This document shows positions 18,375 to 27,394 of a stretch of DNA of 64,000 nucleotides, one piece after another. A model generated the notes under the pieces. The model saw nothing but the letters and a program-made list of their open reading frames with translations, was not told the origin of the DNA and made no database searches. The position numbers were made by a program, and so were the translations under genes. Positions within the stretch are counted from its first letter, which is position 1. Each line of letters begins with the position of its first letter. This DNA comes from SAR202 cluster bacterium (GTDB lineage: Bacteria; Chloroflexota; Dehalococcoidia; Lucifugimonadales; GCA-2719675), in assembly GCA_009392295.1 (NCBI GenBank), contig VFGW01000006.1:1-64000 (forward strand). The letters run 5' to 3'.

Positions 18375-19214
18375 TTGCTGCAATTATCAAAAATGTTAAA
18401 TTTAATAAAAGCTATGGGTATAATTGCATTACCAGTAATATTATTTATTTCCCAAACAAATGAAACCTACGCACATCAACCATTTGAAATAATTAAATCT
18501 CCCTCCAAAAAAACAACTATTGACCTAAGTGATGCTTCTGTTTCACATGCATTTTATGGCAAATTTGAATCAGTCAATGAAGAAATAATCTTTAATCTAA
18601 ATAATTTCTCTGACAACATTCTAAAATTTAGCATTCTAATTCCAGATCGAAATCCTGAAAAACTATTAGATAAAAAATACCTGCCTGAACTAACTTTAAC
18701 AAAAATATCAACTTCTAAAAATCAAAATTCTCCAAATGTTCAAAATACATTCAAACCAAATATCACGCCTGCCACATACTATGAGCCTTATAGCCAAATG
18801 CATCTAATAAGAGTAACTGCTCATCAAGAAATATTGAAAAATAATATTCAAGTTAAAGTTACAATCAAATCTAATGGTCCGTTAAGATATATATTTTCTG
18901 TAGGATCTAAAGAAATATTTTCATCAGTATACGCTTCAGGAGATACCGAATATTTTAACTCATCTTCTCAAAGAGAATGGTATTGGTATATTGAAAATGA
19001 AAATGAAGATAAAGATCAAAAAAATCTCCCCAAAAAAATAACAAAACCATCTGTTCAAATACAGAATTCCAACTCAAAACAATTAGAAAATACAAGAGCT
19101 ACAGCCAACACATTGAATTCAACAATTGTAATATTTTCAAGTCTAATATTATTGGTTGTAATAATTCTAATAATTTATTATTTAAAATATTCTAAAAAAA
19201 AGTATGAAGACTAA
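18375..19214 (+). CDS. Unknown membrane-anchored extracytoplasmic protein
   Basis: Not recognised. The 279-residue protein has a signal peptide (hydrophobic IIALPVILFI, probable cleavage after TYA), an exported beta-rich domain of about 190 residues, and a C-terminal transmembrane helix (STIVIFSSLILLVVIILIIYY at about 250-270) followed by a basic KYSKKKYED tail, so it is a type I membrane protein facing outwards. The domain has repeated beta-strand patterns (VNEEIIFNLNNFSDNILKFSILIP) that could be Ig-like. TTG at 18375 is used as start because GAAGGA lies eight bases upstream; an ATG at 18393 is the alternative. It stands alone between two gaps. Confidence 0.6.
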   Translation: MLQLSKMLNLIKAMGIIALPVILFISQTNETYAHQPFEIIKSPSKKTTIDLSDASVSHAFYGKFESVNEEIIFNLNNFSDNILKFSILIPDRNPEKLLDKKYLPELTLTKISTSKNQNSPNVQNTFKPNITPATYYEPYSQMHLIRVTAHQEILKNNIQVKVTIKSNGPLRYIFSVGSKEIFSSVYASGDTEYFNSSSQREWYWYIENENEDKDQKNLPKKITKPSVQIQNSNSKQLENTRATANTLNSTIVIFSSLILLVVIILIIYYLKYSKKKYED

Positions 19215-19225
19215 GTATTAATATG

Positions 19226-19404
19226 ATTCACACATATCGTCTCAACTGCCATTAACTATAGTAGCTTGACCTATCTGAGATCATTTTCGGGCTGATAGTT
19301 TATGCTTGAATACGATTGTTGTTGTCATTTTCGGGAAGTGTGTCATTAAGTGTGTCAATTGTCGTTGTTTGTTGTTAATCATGTTGGTTTACGAATTCAC
19401 ACAT
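19226..19404. repeat. Repeat-bearing segment resembling mobile-element debris
   Basis: This non-coding stretch contains a 10-bp direct repeat ATTCACACAT at both ends (19226-19235 and 19395-19404), an 11-bp direct repeat TCATTTTCGGG inside (19281-19291 and 19325-19335), and a 12-bp tandem AAGTGTGTCATT / AAGTGTGTCAAT (19336-19359). The G+T-rich lower half looks unlike its surroundings. Multiple internal repeats near an end recall IS21-family termini, but there is no transposase, and no clear terminal inverted repeats were seen. The alternative is a regulatory array or a small MITE. Confidence 0.4.
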
Positions 19405-19411
19405 GAACATA

Positions 19412-20572
19412 CTAGTCTTTCAATCTCTGTGAATTTAACCATTTTTGCTTTTGCTCAAGTCTAACTTTTTGATTAGAAGGAACATATTTAGAACGAAAAT
19501 CTGACAAAAAATCAAAAAAATCACCAGAAATTATATGGTTGCGAATATCGTCAATTAATTTCAAAATATAGTTTAAATTATGAATTGTAGCAAGTCTATA
19601 ATAAAGTATCTCTTTAGACCTATATAGGTGATGCAAATAACCTATAGAAAAATTCTTGCAAGTATAGCATTTGCATTTAATTTGAATTGGACCATCTAGA
19701 TCACGAAATTGTGCGTTATAAATATTAATTCTTCCATAATCTACAAATAAAACACCATTTCTAGCTACTCGAGTTGGCAAAACACAATCAAACATATCAA
19801 TTCCTATTGCAATACATTCAATTAAATCTTCAGGACTTCCAACTCCCATTAAATATCTTGGCTTATTTTTTGGCAATAAAGCTGATGTAAATTTTGCAAT
19901 TTGATACATCTCCGGCTTAGATTCACCCACACTCAAACCCCCAATAGCATAACCGGGAAAACCTATGTTAATTAAATCGTTGGTTGATTCAACTCGTAAA
20001 TTCTCATCTAATCCACCTTGCACTATACCAAATAATAATTGATTATTTCTTGAATGAATATCTTTTGATTTTTTTGCCCATTCGGTCGTTAATTTAACTG
20101 CTTCTTGAACTTCAGAATCTTTACTCCCTTGTTGTAAACATACATCTAAAGGCATGATGATATCCGCGCCAATTTTTTCCTGACATTTTACAGTCGATTC
20201 AGGGCTAAAAAAATGGCTAGAACCATCGATGTGAGATTTAAATTCTATTCCATCATATTTTATAGACCTCAAATGCTGCAAACTAAATCCTTGAAATCCT
20301 CCACTATCAGTCAAAACAGGTTTTTTCCAATTAATATATTTGTGAATCCCGCCAAAATTTTGAATCAAATCAACCCCTGGCCTTAAATATAAATGATATG
20401 TATTACCAAGAATGATTTGAGCACCAATTTCATATAAATCATCTGGAGAAACTGACTTCACACTTCCTTGAGTTGCAACAGGCATAAAAATAGGAGTTTT
20501 AACATCTCCATGTGCTGTGCGCAAGATACCAGCCCTAGCTAATCCTTCAGATTTAATTAGATCAAATGACAT
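19412..20572 (-). CDS. tgt: Queuine tRNA-ribosyltransferase
   Basis: Exchanges the wobble guanine of Asp, Asn, His and Tyr tRNAs for the queuosine precursor. Motifs include PIFMPVATQG-VKSV, the catalytic LTDSGGFQGFSL, FGIVQGG, the YLMGVGSPEDLIECIAIGIDMFDCVLPTR stretch with the nucleophilic Asp, and the zinc site CKCYTCK with the later His. Size is about 386 aa, close to the usual 370-390. TTG 20578 is the track start; ATG 20572 is two codons later and equally plausible. It follows the aroK-aroB fusion by about 20 bases. Few other queuosine genes are visible, so the organism may salvage queuine or hold them elsewhere. Confidence 0.95.
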   Translation of the reverse strand: MSFDLIKSEGLARAGILRTAHGDVKTPIFMPVATQGSVKSVSPDDLYEIGAQIILGNTYHLYLRPGVDLIQNFGGIHKYINWKKPVLTDSGGFQGFSLQHLRSIKYDGIEFKSHIDGSSHFFSPESTVKCQEKIGADIIMPLDVCLQQGSKDSEVQEAVKLTTEWAKKSKDIHSRNNQLLFGIVQGGLDENLRVESTNDLINIGFPGYAIGGLSVGESKPEMYQIAKFTSALLPKNKPRYLMGVGSPEDLIECIAIGIDMFDCVLPTRVARNGVLFVDYGRINIYNAQFRDLDGPIQIKCKCYTCKNFSIGYLHHLYRSKEILYYRLATIHNLNYILKLIDDIRNHIISGDFFDFLSDFRSKYVPSNQKVRLEQKQKWLNSQRLKD

Positions 20573-20591
20573 ATTCAAAAATTCCAGAACA

Positions 20592-22247
20592 TTATTTTTT
20601 CAATTCTTTGAGAATATTTTTTACAGAATCAATAGAAACATTTTTAGTCGTATTTGCATTTCCAATTGCTTCAAGAATCACCCATCTAATATTTCCAGCA
20701 GATCTCTTTTTATCAACACTCATAAAATGAATTACAGAATCTATATCTAAGTCGTTATAAGATGTTGGCAAATCAAATAATTTAAAAACTGATTTTTGCA
20801 AATCTACTTCTTCATTTGTTATAAAACCTAGATGACTAGATAACATTGCTGCGCCAACTACACCAATGCTGACAGCTTCACCATGTAAATACAAACCATA
20901 TTTTGTAGAAGCTTCAATCGCATGACCAATTGTATGACCATAATTCAATATGATCCTTAAGCCCAATTGCTCTTTTTCATCTTTAGAAACGACGTCAGCT
21001 TTGATTTTCATACTCCTTTTTAGAACATCTAAGGTGACAGTTTTTTCTAAAGATAATAATTTTGAACTATTATTTTGCATGTCATAAAATAAATTTTTAT
21101 CTAAAATCAATCCATGTTTAATAGATTCAGCCCAACCAGAATTTAATTCACGTTGACTCAAAGTTTTAAGAGTTTCTAGATCAGCTAATATAAATTCAGG
21201 CTGATGAAATGCCCCCACTAAGTTCTTTCCTTCAGGTAAGTCTACTCCGGTTTTTCCACCTATCGAAGAATCAGTCATAGCAAGTAAAGTGGTAGGGATT
21301 TGAGCAAATTTAATACCTCTAAGATAAGTTGCTGCAACAAAACCCGAAATATCACCAACAACACCACCACCAACAGCTAAAATCATATCTGATCTCTCTG
21401 CATTTAATTCAGCTAACCATCCATATATTGATTTAACTAAATCCAAATTTTTACTACTTTCACCTGAAGGAATCCTAAATGTATGAAATTTAAAACCATT
21501 TGATTCCAATAAAATTTGAATTTTTCTAGTATGCATCAATACAGATTCATCAGCAATTATAAAAATGGTTGCTAACATTTTTCTATCTTTTAATATATCT
21601 GATAATTTAGTCAGAATTCCCCAACCAACATAAATCGGGTACCCCTCCCCACCAATTGATACAATTGAAGATAAATCTTCATTCAATGAAACAGGGATTT
21701 TTATTTGACTAGCAGGTAAAATATTACAAAACCTAATTATTTCAATTGCAATTTGATCAGGTGTTAATTTATCAGTATGAATAGTCCAATCACACATTGA
21801 ATAAAATTTCTGCCTAGATTGCTTCAGAGATGACAAAGTCCTAAATTTATCATCAGAATCTAACTTAGGCCTTACTTCTTTATCAAAAGAACCATCTAAA
21901 TCAGATTCAAATAGCCTTTTATTTAATGTCTTATCGTGGGCTTCTAAACAAATTATAACTCCATTTTCTTTCATCAAATTTCTATTTCTAGCGTACACAG
22001 GTAATCCACCGCCAGTAGATACAACTTGATTAGTTTTTTGACAAATGTTTTTTAATGAATTATATTCAATTTTCCGAAATTTTCTTTCACCATCAGATGC
22101 AAAAATATCTTTAATAGTTCTGTCTTGAGAATCAACAATATATTTATCAATATCTACAAAATCCATCCCCAACATTAAGGCTAATTTTTTCCCAACAGTA
22201 GATTTACCAACACCTGAAAATCCAATTAAAAATATATTTTCAGCCAT
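20592..22247 (-). CDS. aroKB: Bifunctional shikimate kinase / 3-dehydroquinate synthase (AroK-AroB fusion)
   Basis: One 551-residue chain with two pathway enzymes. Residues 1-170 are shikimate kinase: P-loop GFSGVGKST at 9-17, VDIDKYI, the STGGGLPV glycine triplet and VRPKL in the lid. From about 185 to the end is 3-dehydroquinate synthase: NAD site LAVGGGVVGDISGFVA, PTTLLAMTDSSIGGKT, and zinc ligands in GWAESIKHG, NYGHTIGHAIE and LHGEAVSIG. Both sets of key residues are intact. Kinase-first fusions of this kind have been reported in a few bacterial groups such as Thermotogota, as far as I recall. The ATG has AAGGAAGGA upstream. aroE lies 21 bases before and tgt after. Confidence 0.93.
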   Translation of the reverse strand: MAENIFLIGFSGVGKSTVGKKLALMLGMDFVDIDKYIVDSQDRTIKDIFASDGERKFRKIEYNSLKNICQKTNQVVSTGGGLPVYARNRNLMKENGVIICLEAHDKTLNKRLFESDLDGSFDKEVRPKLDSDDKFRTLSSLKQSRQKFYSMCDWTIHTDKLTPDQIAIEIIRFCNILPASQIKIPVSLNEDLSSIVSIGGEGYPIYVGWGILTKLSDILKDRKMLATIFIIADESVLMHTRKIQILLESNGFKFHTFRIPSGESSKNLDLVKSIYGWLAELNAERSDMILAVGGGVVGDISGFVAATYLRGIKFAQIPTTLLAMTDSSIGGKTGVDLPEGKNLVGAFHQPEFILADLETLKTLSQRELNSGWAESIKHGLILDKNLFYDMQNNSSKLLSLEKTVTLDVLKRSMKIKADVVSKDEKEQLGLRIILNYGHTIGHAIEASTKYGLYLHGEAVSIGVVGAAMLSSHLGFITNEEVDLQKSVFKLFDLPTSYNDLDIDSVIHFMSVDKKRSAGNIRWVILEAIGNANTTKNVSIDSVKNILKELKK

Positions 22248-22268
22248 AAATTCCTTCCTTAAAAAATA

Positions 22269-23096
22269 TTAAATAGCTTTAATTGCAGCATCATACATCA
22301 AATCTACAGGAGCTTCCTTATTTGTCCATATCTTGAATGATTTAGCTCCTTGATAAACCAACATCCATAATCCTCCAGCTACTTTAATTTTTCGTTTTTC
22401 ACATTCTTTGATCAGCTTTGTACGAATGGGATTGTAAACCATATCAAAAACCATAGATCCTTCAGAAATAAATTCCACATTAATTGGAGAAGCATCTTCT
22501 GTATCTGTATGAGCCATTCCAACTGATGTACAATTAACAATCAACTCTGAATTTGCACAAGCCTTTTGTAAATCATTAATATTTTTTGCAATACACAGAT
22601 CAGGAAATTGAGTTAACAAAATCTTTGATCTTTCCAAAGTTCTATTATAAACAGTTACACTGCCAACATTTTCTCTACATAAACCAAAAATAGCTGCTTT
22701 GGCTGCTCCACCTGCTCCAATAACAACAATATTTTTATTAATCAAATCTAATTTCAATTTTAATTTCAAACTATCAATAAAACCATCCACATCAGTATTA
22801 AATCCAAACAATTTTCCTGAAGAATTCAAAATAGTATTTACAGCCCCAACACTTAATACTAGATCTGAAGGTTCGTCAATCAAAGGAATAATATTTTCTT
22901 TATGGGGTATAGTTACATTTGCACCTAAAAAATTTTCTTGACGTAACTTTGCAACAACATCAGGTAATCTTAATGGATCAACACTCAAATTAACATATCT
23001 TGTCGATAAAGAAAAATGATCAAATGCAACTTGTTGAAAAACAGAAGAAACAGAATGTTTAAGTGGATAGCCTAATAAACCAACCTGAGATTCCAC
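22269..23096 (-). CDS. aroE: Shikimate dehydrogenase
   Basis: Reduces 3-dehydroshikimate with NADPH. The substrate-binding region reads GYPLKHSVSS where most homologues have HSxSP, then NVTIPHKE with the catalytic Lys, VGAVNTI and FNTDVDGF. The cofactor loop is GAGGAAKA. Length is 275 aa, normal. GTG is used as the start, with AAAGGA ten bases upstream. It is part of the leftward run alaS-ruvX-aroE-aroKB-tgt, directly followed by the aroK-aroB fusion that works on the adjacent steps. The Pro-to-Ser change in the substrate loop is minor. Confidence 0.93.
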   Translation of the reverse strand: MESQVGLLGYPLKHSVSSVFQQVAFDHFSLSTRYVNLSVDPLRLPDVVAKLRQENFLGANVTIPHKENIIPLIDEPSDLVLSVGAVNTILNSSGKLFGFNTDVDGFIDSLKLKLKLDLINKNIVVIGAGGAAKAAIFGLCRENVGSVTVYNRTLERSKILLTQFPDLCIAKNINDLQKACANSELIVNCTSVGMAHTDTEDASPINVEFISEGSMVFDMVYNPIRTKLIKECEKRKIKVAGGLWMLVYQGAKSFKIWTNKEAPVDLMYDAAIKAI

Positions 23097-23167
23097 AGAT
23101 AATAATCCTTTAAAGTATCAAATGAATATTTAGAGGATCATAACAAATAAATCCAACAACTTCTACG

Positions 23168-23587
23168 TTATATTTTATTGCTGAAATCCAAATATGATTG
23201 CAACATCACTGCAGCAGCAGGGGAATCTAAATTTTTCATCCTAGTTTGCGATTTTTTAGAAGTGTTTTCAAATATCCTTCGTCTCGCTTCTACTGTAGAA
23301 AATCTTTCATCCAAAATTTCTATTTTTATAGAAATTTTTTTTCTTAGTTCTTTAATAAATTCTTTAACTTTATTCGCTTGTTCACCATGAGATCCTGAAA
23401 GTAACAAGGGCATTCCAACTAAAATATGATCAACTTCAAGTTCCTGGGAAATATTAGATAAATAATCTACAGAATATGATAAATTTTTAAAATGAAATGC
23501 AGGTTTAGGTGTAGCTACAATTCCTGAAACATCAGAAACAGCTAATCCTACACGCTTGTCACCTAAATCAACAGCGAGTATCCTCAC
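23168..23587 (-). CDS. ruvX: Putative pre-16S rRNA nuclease / Holliday junction resolvase-like RuvX (YqgF)
   Basis: An RNase H-fold protein, thought to process the 5' end of 16S rRNA. The opening MRILAVDLGDKRVGLAVSD has the first catalytic Asp and signature glycine, and LDERFSTVEARR and LDSPAAAVMLQSYLD carry the remaining acidic residues. Length (139 aa) is normal. Starts with GTG 5 bases after the alaS stop. alaS-ruvX adjacency is common in many bacteria, which supports both calls. Confidence 0.93.
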   Translation of the reverse strand: MRILAVDLGDKRVGLAVSDVSGIVATPKPAFHFKNLSYSVDYLSNISQELEVDHILVGMPLLLSGSHGEQANKVKEFIKELRKKISIKIEILDERFSTVEARRRIFENTSKKSQTRMKNLDSPAAAVMLQSYLDFSNKI

Positions 23588-23592
23588 AATTA

Positions 23593-26229
23593 TTATCTTT
23601 CAGCTATACTGGTAGCAACGATTGAAATCGCATCAGCTAATTTACCAGGTTCTCTGCCTCCAGCTTGTGCTGAATCAGGTTTTCCGCCACCACCACCACC
23701 CATTTGTGAACCTATAGATTTAGCTAAATCTACTGCATCATAACCTGAATCTACCAAATCATCAGAAATCATTACAACACATACTGGTTTCTTATCTATA
23801 ACTGAACCTAGTACCACTACTCCACTTCGGATTTTTTGCCTAAGCCAATCAGATATACGACGCAACATATCAATTGAAGAAACTTCAATTACAGAAGATA
23901 GTATATTTATGTCATTAATTATTTGAACATTCTCCAAAAGAGCTGAGGCTTCTTGCAAAGAATTTTTTGTTTCCAAATCACTAATTTGTTTCCTCTTATC
24001 TTCGATTTCCTCTAATAAATTTTGCACTCTATCGAGTAATAAACCATCTGTTGTTTTTAATATACCTGTCAAAGAGTTGATTGTCTGATAATTTTGTGAA
24101 AAAACTTTTTCAGCAGCCCTACCGGTAACAGCTTCAATTCTTCTTAATCCTGAGCCAATACTAGATTCATCTAAGATATAAAAAGATCCAACTTCACCAG
24201 TACCATGAACATGGGTACCACCGCAAACTTCAAAACTGAAACGATTCCCATTAGATATTTCTACTAATCTAACATCCGAATCATATTTGTCTCCAAAAAA
24301 AGCAATAGCACCTTTTTCTATAGCAGAAGTATATGAATCTTCTGTTTTTTGAATAATAATATTTTGCCTAATCTTTTCATTAATTAAATTTTGGGTTTTA
24401 ATAATTTCATCTTTTGTTAAGGCACTAATATGAGAAAAATCAAACCTAAGTCTATCAGGAGCAACTAAAGAACCTGCTTGACGTACATGAGTTCCTAAAA
24501 TTTCCCTTAAAGCTGCATGTAACATATGTGTGGCAGTATGATTTCTTGCTGTATCTTGGCGAATCAATGAATCTACATTGCACAAAACCTGATCACCAAT
24601 CTGAATTTCACCTTCAAAAACTTCTCCGAAATGAACAATTAAACCAGGAATTGTCATCTGAGTATCTGAAATATTGATTTTACCTGATGGCAAAATCAAT
24701 TCACCAGAATCTCCAACTTGCCCTCCGCCTTCTGGATAAAATGGCGTATGTTGCAATACAATTTCTACTTTTTCTCCTTTTTTAGCCGAATCAACTTGTT
24801 CCCCATTTACAATAACGCCTACTAAAACTGACTCTGAACTAATAGAATCATATCCTAAGAATTTAGTAGCACCAACACCCATATTTTCATAAACTCTGAA
24901 CTTAGGTTTATCATCATCAAATTTACTGGCAGATTTGCCCCTTTTTCTTTGTTCTTCCATTTTTAAATTGAAATCATCTAGATTAACTTCAACTCCTTTT
25001 TCTCCAGCAATTTCACTAGTAATCTCAACAGGAAATCCATAAGTGTCCCATAAATTAAAAACAAAATCTGAAGTTAATTTTCCTTTTGATTGTAAAGCTT
25101 CGTCTAACAAATTAGTTCCTTGCTGAAAAGTCTTAGCAAAACGTTCTTGCTCTAATAAAACGGCTGTTTTTATAAATTCTTCATTAGATTTTAATTCAGG
25201 GTATACGGAGCCCATTTGTTCAATCACAACATCAACTAATTCACCAAGAAAAACTTCTTTTAATCCCAATGTCATACCATTACGTATTGCTCTTCTCATC
25301 ACTCTACGTAAGACATAACCTCTACCTTCATTAGAAGGCACAACACCATCAGCAATTAAAAAAGTTGCACTTCTAGAATGTTCAGCAATTACTCTGATAG
25401 ATTTTGTCACTTCTTCATTTTCTTGATAATTCATCCCTGTCATTTTTTCGATTTGATTAATTAAAGGAGAAAACAAATCAGTCTCATATAAATTTTCACA
25501 ATCTGATAAAACAACTGCCAATCTTTCTAAACCCATTCCTGTATCTACACTAGGTGCTGGTAATTTTTTCCTAACCCCATCGCTCTCTTGATAATATTGC
25601 ATAAAAACCAAATTCCATAATTCAACATATCGATTACAAATCATTCCATCAGAGCAAACATTTTCACAATTTGGAGAACAGCTAGGTAGACCACAGCCTT
25701 GAGATTTTCCAAAATCAAAATGTAGTTCACCACATGGCCCACATGGCCCTTCTGTACCAGCGGGGCCCCACCAATTATCTGAATCACCAAATTTAAAAAC
25801 TTTTGAATTAGGAATTCCAGCAGCTATCCATAATTTTCCAGCTTCTTCATCATCTTTATGAATAGTTGCAACAAATTGATCTTTTGGTAACCCCATAGTA
25901 TTAACAAGACAATCCAATGCAAAATTTATTGCCTCTTCCTTGAAATAATCACCGAAACTAAAATTTCCAAGCATTTCAAATAAAGTTAAATGAGTAGAGT
26001 CACCAACCTCATCTATATCTGGAGTGCGAAAAGATTTTTGGCAAGTTGTAGCTCTTTTATTAGGGGGCGTAGAAGAACCCTCAAAGTAAGGCTTAAATTG
26101 TACCATACCTGCCGTTGTAAGTAATAAAGTAGGATCTCCAACTGGTATCAAAGATGAACTAGGTAAGATAAGATGATTTTGACTTTCAAAGTATTTTAAA
26201 AATTTATTTCTTATTTCCGAAGATTTCAT
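23593..26229 (-). CDS. alaS: Alanyl-tRNA synthetase
   Basis: Charges tRNA-Ala and edits Ser/Gly errors. Class II motifs appear at the N-terminus (SSSLIPVGDPTLLLTTAGM, TCQKSFRTPDIDEVG, THLTLFEMLGNFSFGDYFK). The editing domain has HTATHMLHAALRE and CGGTHVHGTGEVG with the four-residue metal set, and the C-terminal DHHA1 domain ends with GGGGGGKPDSAQAGG. At 878 aa the protein is full length. ATG start, an AGGAG lies further upstream. First gene in the leftward run that ends with tgt. Confidence 0.97.
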   Translation of the reverse strand: MKSSEIRNKFLKYFESQNHLILPSSSLIPVGDPTLLLTTAGMVQFKPYFEGSSTPPNKRATTCQKSFRTPDIDEVGDSTHLTLFEMLGNFSFGDYFKEEAINFALDCLVNTMGLPKDQFVATIHKDDEEAGKLWIAAGIPNSKVFKFGDSDNWWGPAGTEGPCGPCGELHFDFGKSQGCGLPSCSPNCENVCSDGMICNRYVELWNLVFMQYYQESDGVRKKLPAPSVDTGMGLERLAVVLSDCENLYETDLFSPLINQIEKMTGMNYQENEEVTKSIRVIAEHSRSATFLIADGVVPSNEGRGYVLRRVMRRAIRNGMTLGLKEVFLGELVDVVIEQMGSVYPELKSNEEFIKTAVLLEQERFAKTFQQGTNLLDEALQSKGKLTSDFVFNLWDTYGFPVEITSEIAGEKGVEVNLDDFNLKMEEQRKRGKSASKFDDDKPKFRVYENMGVGATKFLGYDSISSESVLVGVIVNGEQVDSAKKGEKVEIVLQHTPFYPEGGGQVGDSGELILPSGKINISDTQMTIPGLIVHFGEVFEGEIQIGDQVLCNVDSLIRQDTARNHTATHMLHAALREILGTHVRQAGSLVAPDRLRFDFSHISALTKDEIIKTQNLINEKIRQNIIIQKTEDSYTSAIEKGAIAFFGDKYDSDVRLVEISNGNRFSFEVCGGTHVHGTGEVGSFYILDESSIGSGLRRIEAVTGRAAEKVFSQNYQTINSLTGILKTTDGLLLDRVQNLLEEIEDKRKQISDLETKNSLQEASALLENVQIINDINILSSVIEVSSIDMLRRISDWLRQKIRSGVVVLGSVIDKKPVCVVMISDDLVDSGYDAVDLAKSIGSQMGGGGGGKPDSAQAGGREPGKLADAISIVATSIAER

Positions 26230-26259
26230 TACTTTAATTAAAACTCCTAAAGTTTCTTA

Positions 26260-27255
26260 TTACCATTTAACTAAAACACCAGCAATATCTTGCTCTTCTT
26301 TATCTAACCTATCATATATGTCAGGTATCTTATCCCATGATATTGTATCAGTTATCATTGGTTTTATATCCATCTTATTCTTTCGTAATAGATCAAAAGT
26401 AAATTCTCTTGATGCTTCCTTATCCCACCTAGAGCCCTCTAACTCAGGACCATATGATGTCTTGAGTGTTAACTTCTTAGAAAGATAAGGATGTCCTACA
26501 GGATCAAAATCAGGCTTATCTGTATGTCTAGCAACTACAATCACTGTACCATCAGGTCTAACTAAATCTAAACCTGTCTTTATAGCCCTCCATGATGATG
26601 CAGCTTCTATAACAAGATCAGGATCTTGTCCATTAAAAAATTCTTTGATTTTTTTTGCGTATCCAGGCGTTGACGGACTAATTGATAAACCAGCTCCCAT
26701 ATCTCTAGCTATCTCTACCCTCTTATCATTTAAGTCCATAGCTACTGTATTAAATCCAAATGCGTTTGAAAACGCTACCGCTGAAAGACCAACTACTCCC
26801 AATCCAAGTATCAATACATTCTCACCAGGTTTTGGATTTCCATCCCTAATAGCACCTTGAGCTACATGTAAAACATTCATGAATGCAGCTACTTCATAGG
26901 AAACACCTGCAGGAATTTTAAATATATTATCAACAACAGAAGAACCATATTCCTGATGTGGTTCTCCCATATACACAACATCTCCTATAGAATAATCTGT
27001 AACCTCTGATCCAATTTCAATAACCTCACCAACCATACAATATCCATTCTCAACTGGACCATCTGGAAATTTTTGACCTCCATGCAAATATTCACCTTCA
27101 GGATCAACTGGCAACCAGCGATATACTCTTACTTCAGTACCAGTACTGATCGCAGTAAATAATGCCTTTGCAACAATTCCATTTTCAGGACAAGATGGAA
27201 TATCAATATCTTGAAAATATGCATTCTTTGGTCCTTCAACAACAAGCCTTTTCAT
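26260..27255 (-). CDS. MDR-family (alcohol-dehydrogenase-like) oxidoreductase, no catalytic zinc
   Basis: Medium-chain dehydrogenase/reductase. GroES-like N-terminus is followed by a Rossmann domain with LGLGVVGLSAVA near 147-158 and VEIARDMGAG as the cofactor-specificity loop. The catalytic Zn ligand Cys near residue 40 is absent (ISTGTEV) as is the four-Cys structural lobe, so it belongs to the zinc-free subset that includes the BchC-like and quinone-reductase-like members. 331 aa. Probable sugar-alcohol or polyol substrate, by context. It is divergent from the AKR pair at 27395. Confidence 0.8.
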   Translation of the reverse strand: MKRLVVEGPKNAYFQDIDIPSCPENGIVAKALFTAISTGTEVRVYRWLPVDPEGEYLHGGQKFPDGPVENGYCMVGEVIEIGSEVTDYSIGDVVYMGEPHQEYGSSVVDNIFKIPAGVSYEVAAFMNVLHVAQGAIRDGNPKPGENVLILGLGVVGLSAVAFSNAFGFNTVAMDLNDKRVEIARDMGAGLSISPSTPGYAKKIKEFFNGQDPDLVIEAASSWRAIKTGLDLVRPDGTVIVVARHTDKPDFDPVGHPYLSKKLTLKTSYGPELEGSRWDKEASREFTFDLLRKNKMDIKPMITDTISWDKIPDIYDRLDKEEQDIAGVLVKW

Positions 27256-27347
27256 ATAAACCTCAAAAAAAATAATATATCGTTAATAATTGACAAAAGA
27301 AATATCATCAATTGTATTCATTGTATCAGTAAAATGTTTTATTTTTG

Positions 27348-27353
27348 TATAAT
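27348..27353 (+). promoter_or_regulatory. -10 box TATAAT for AKR pair
   Basis: A perfect TATAAT lies 41 bases upstream of the ATG at 27395, in the divergent gap with the MDR gene. A TTGTAT at 27321-27326 could be a poor -35, but its 21-base spacing is longer than usual. A TTGACA at 27290-27295 is too far upstream for this -10. Confidence 0.35.
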
Positions 27354-27394
27354 TACTTTTAAAAATTGTCAAACAAAAAATATTGGTGATTAAT

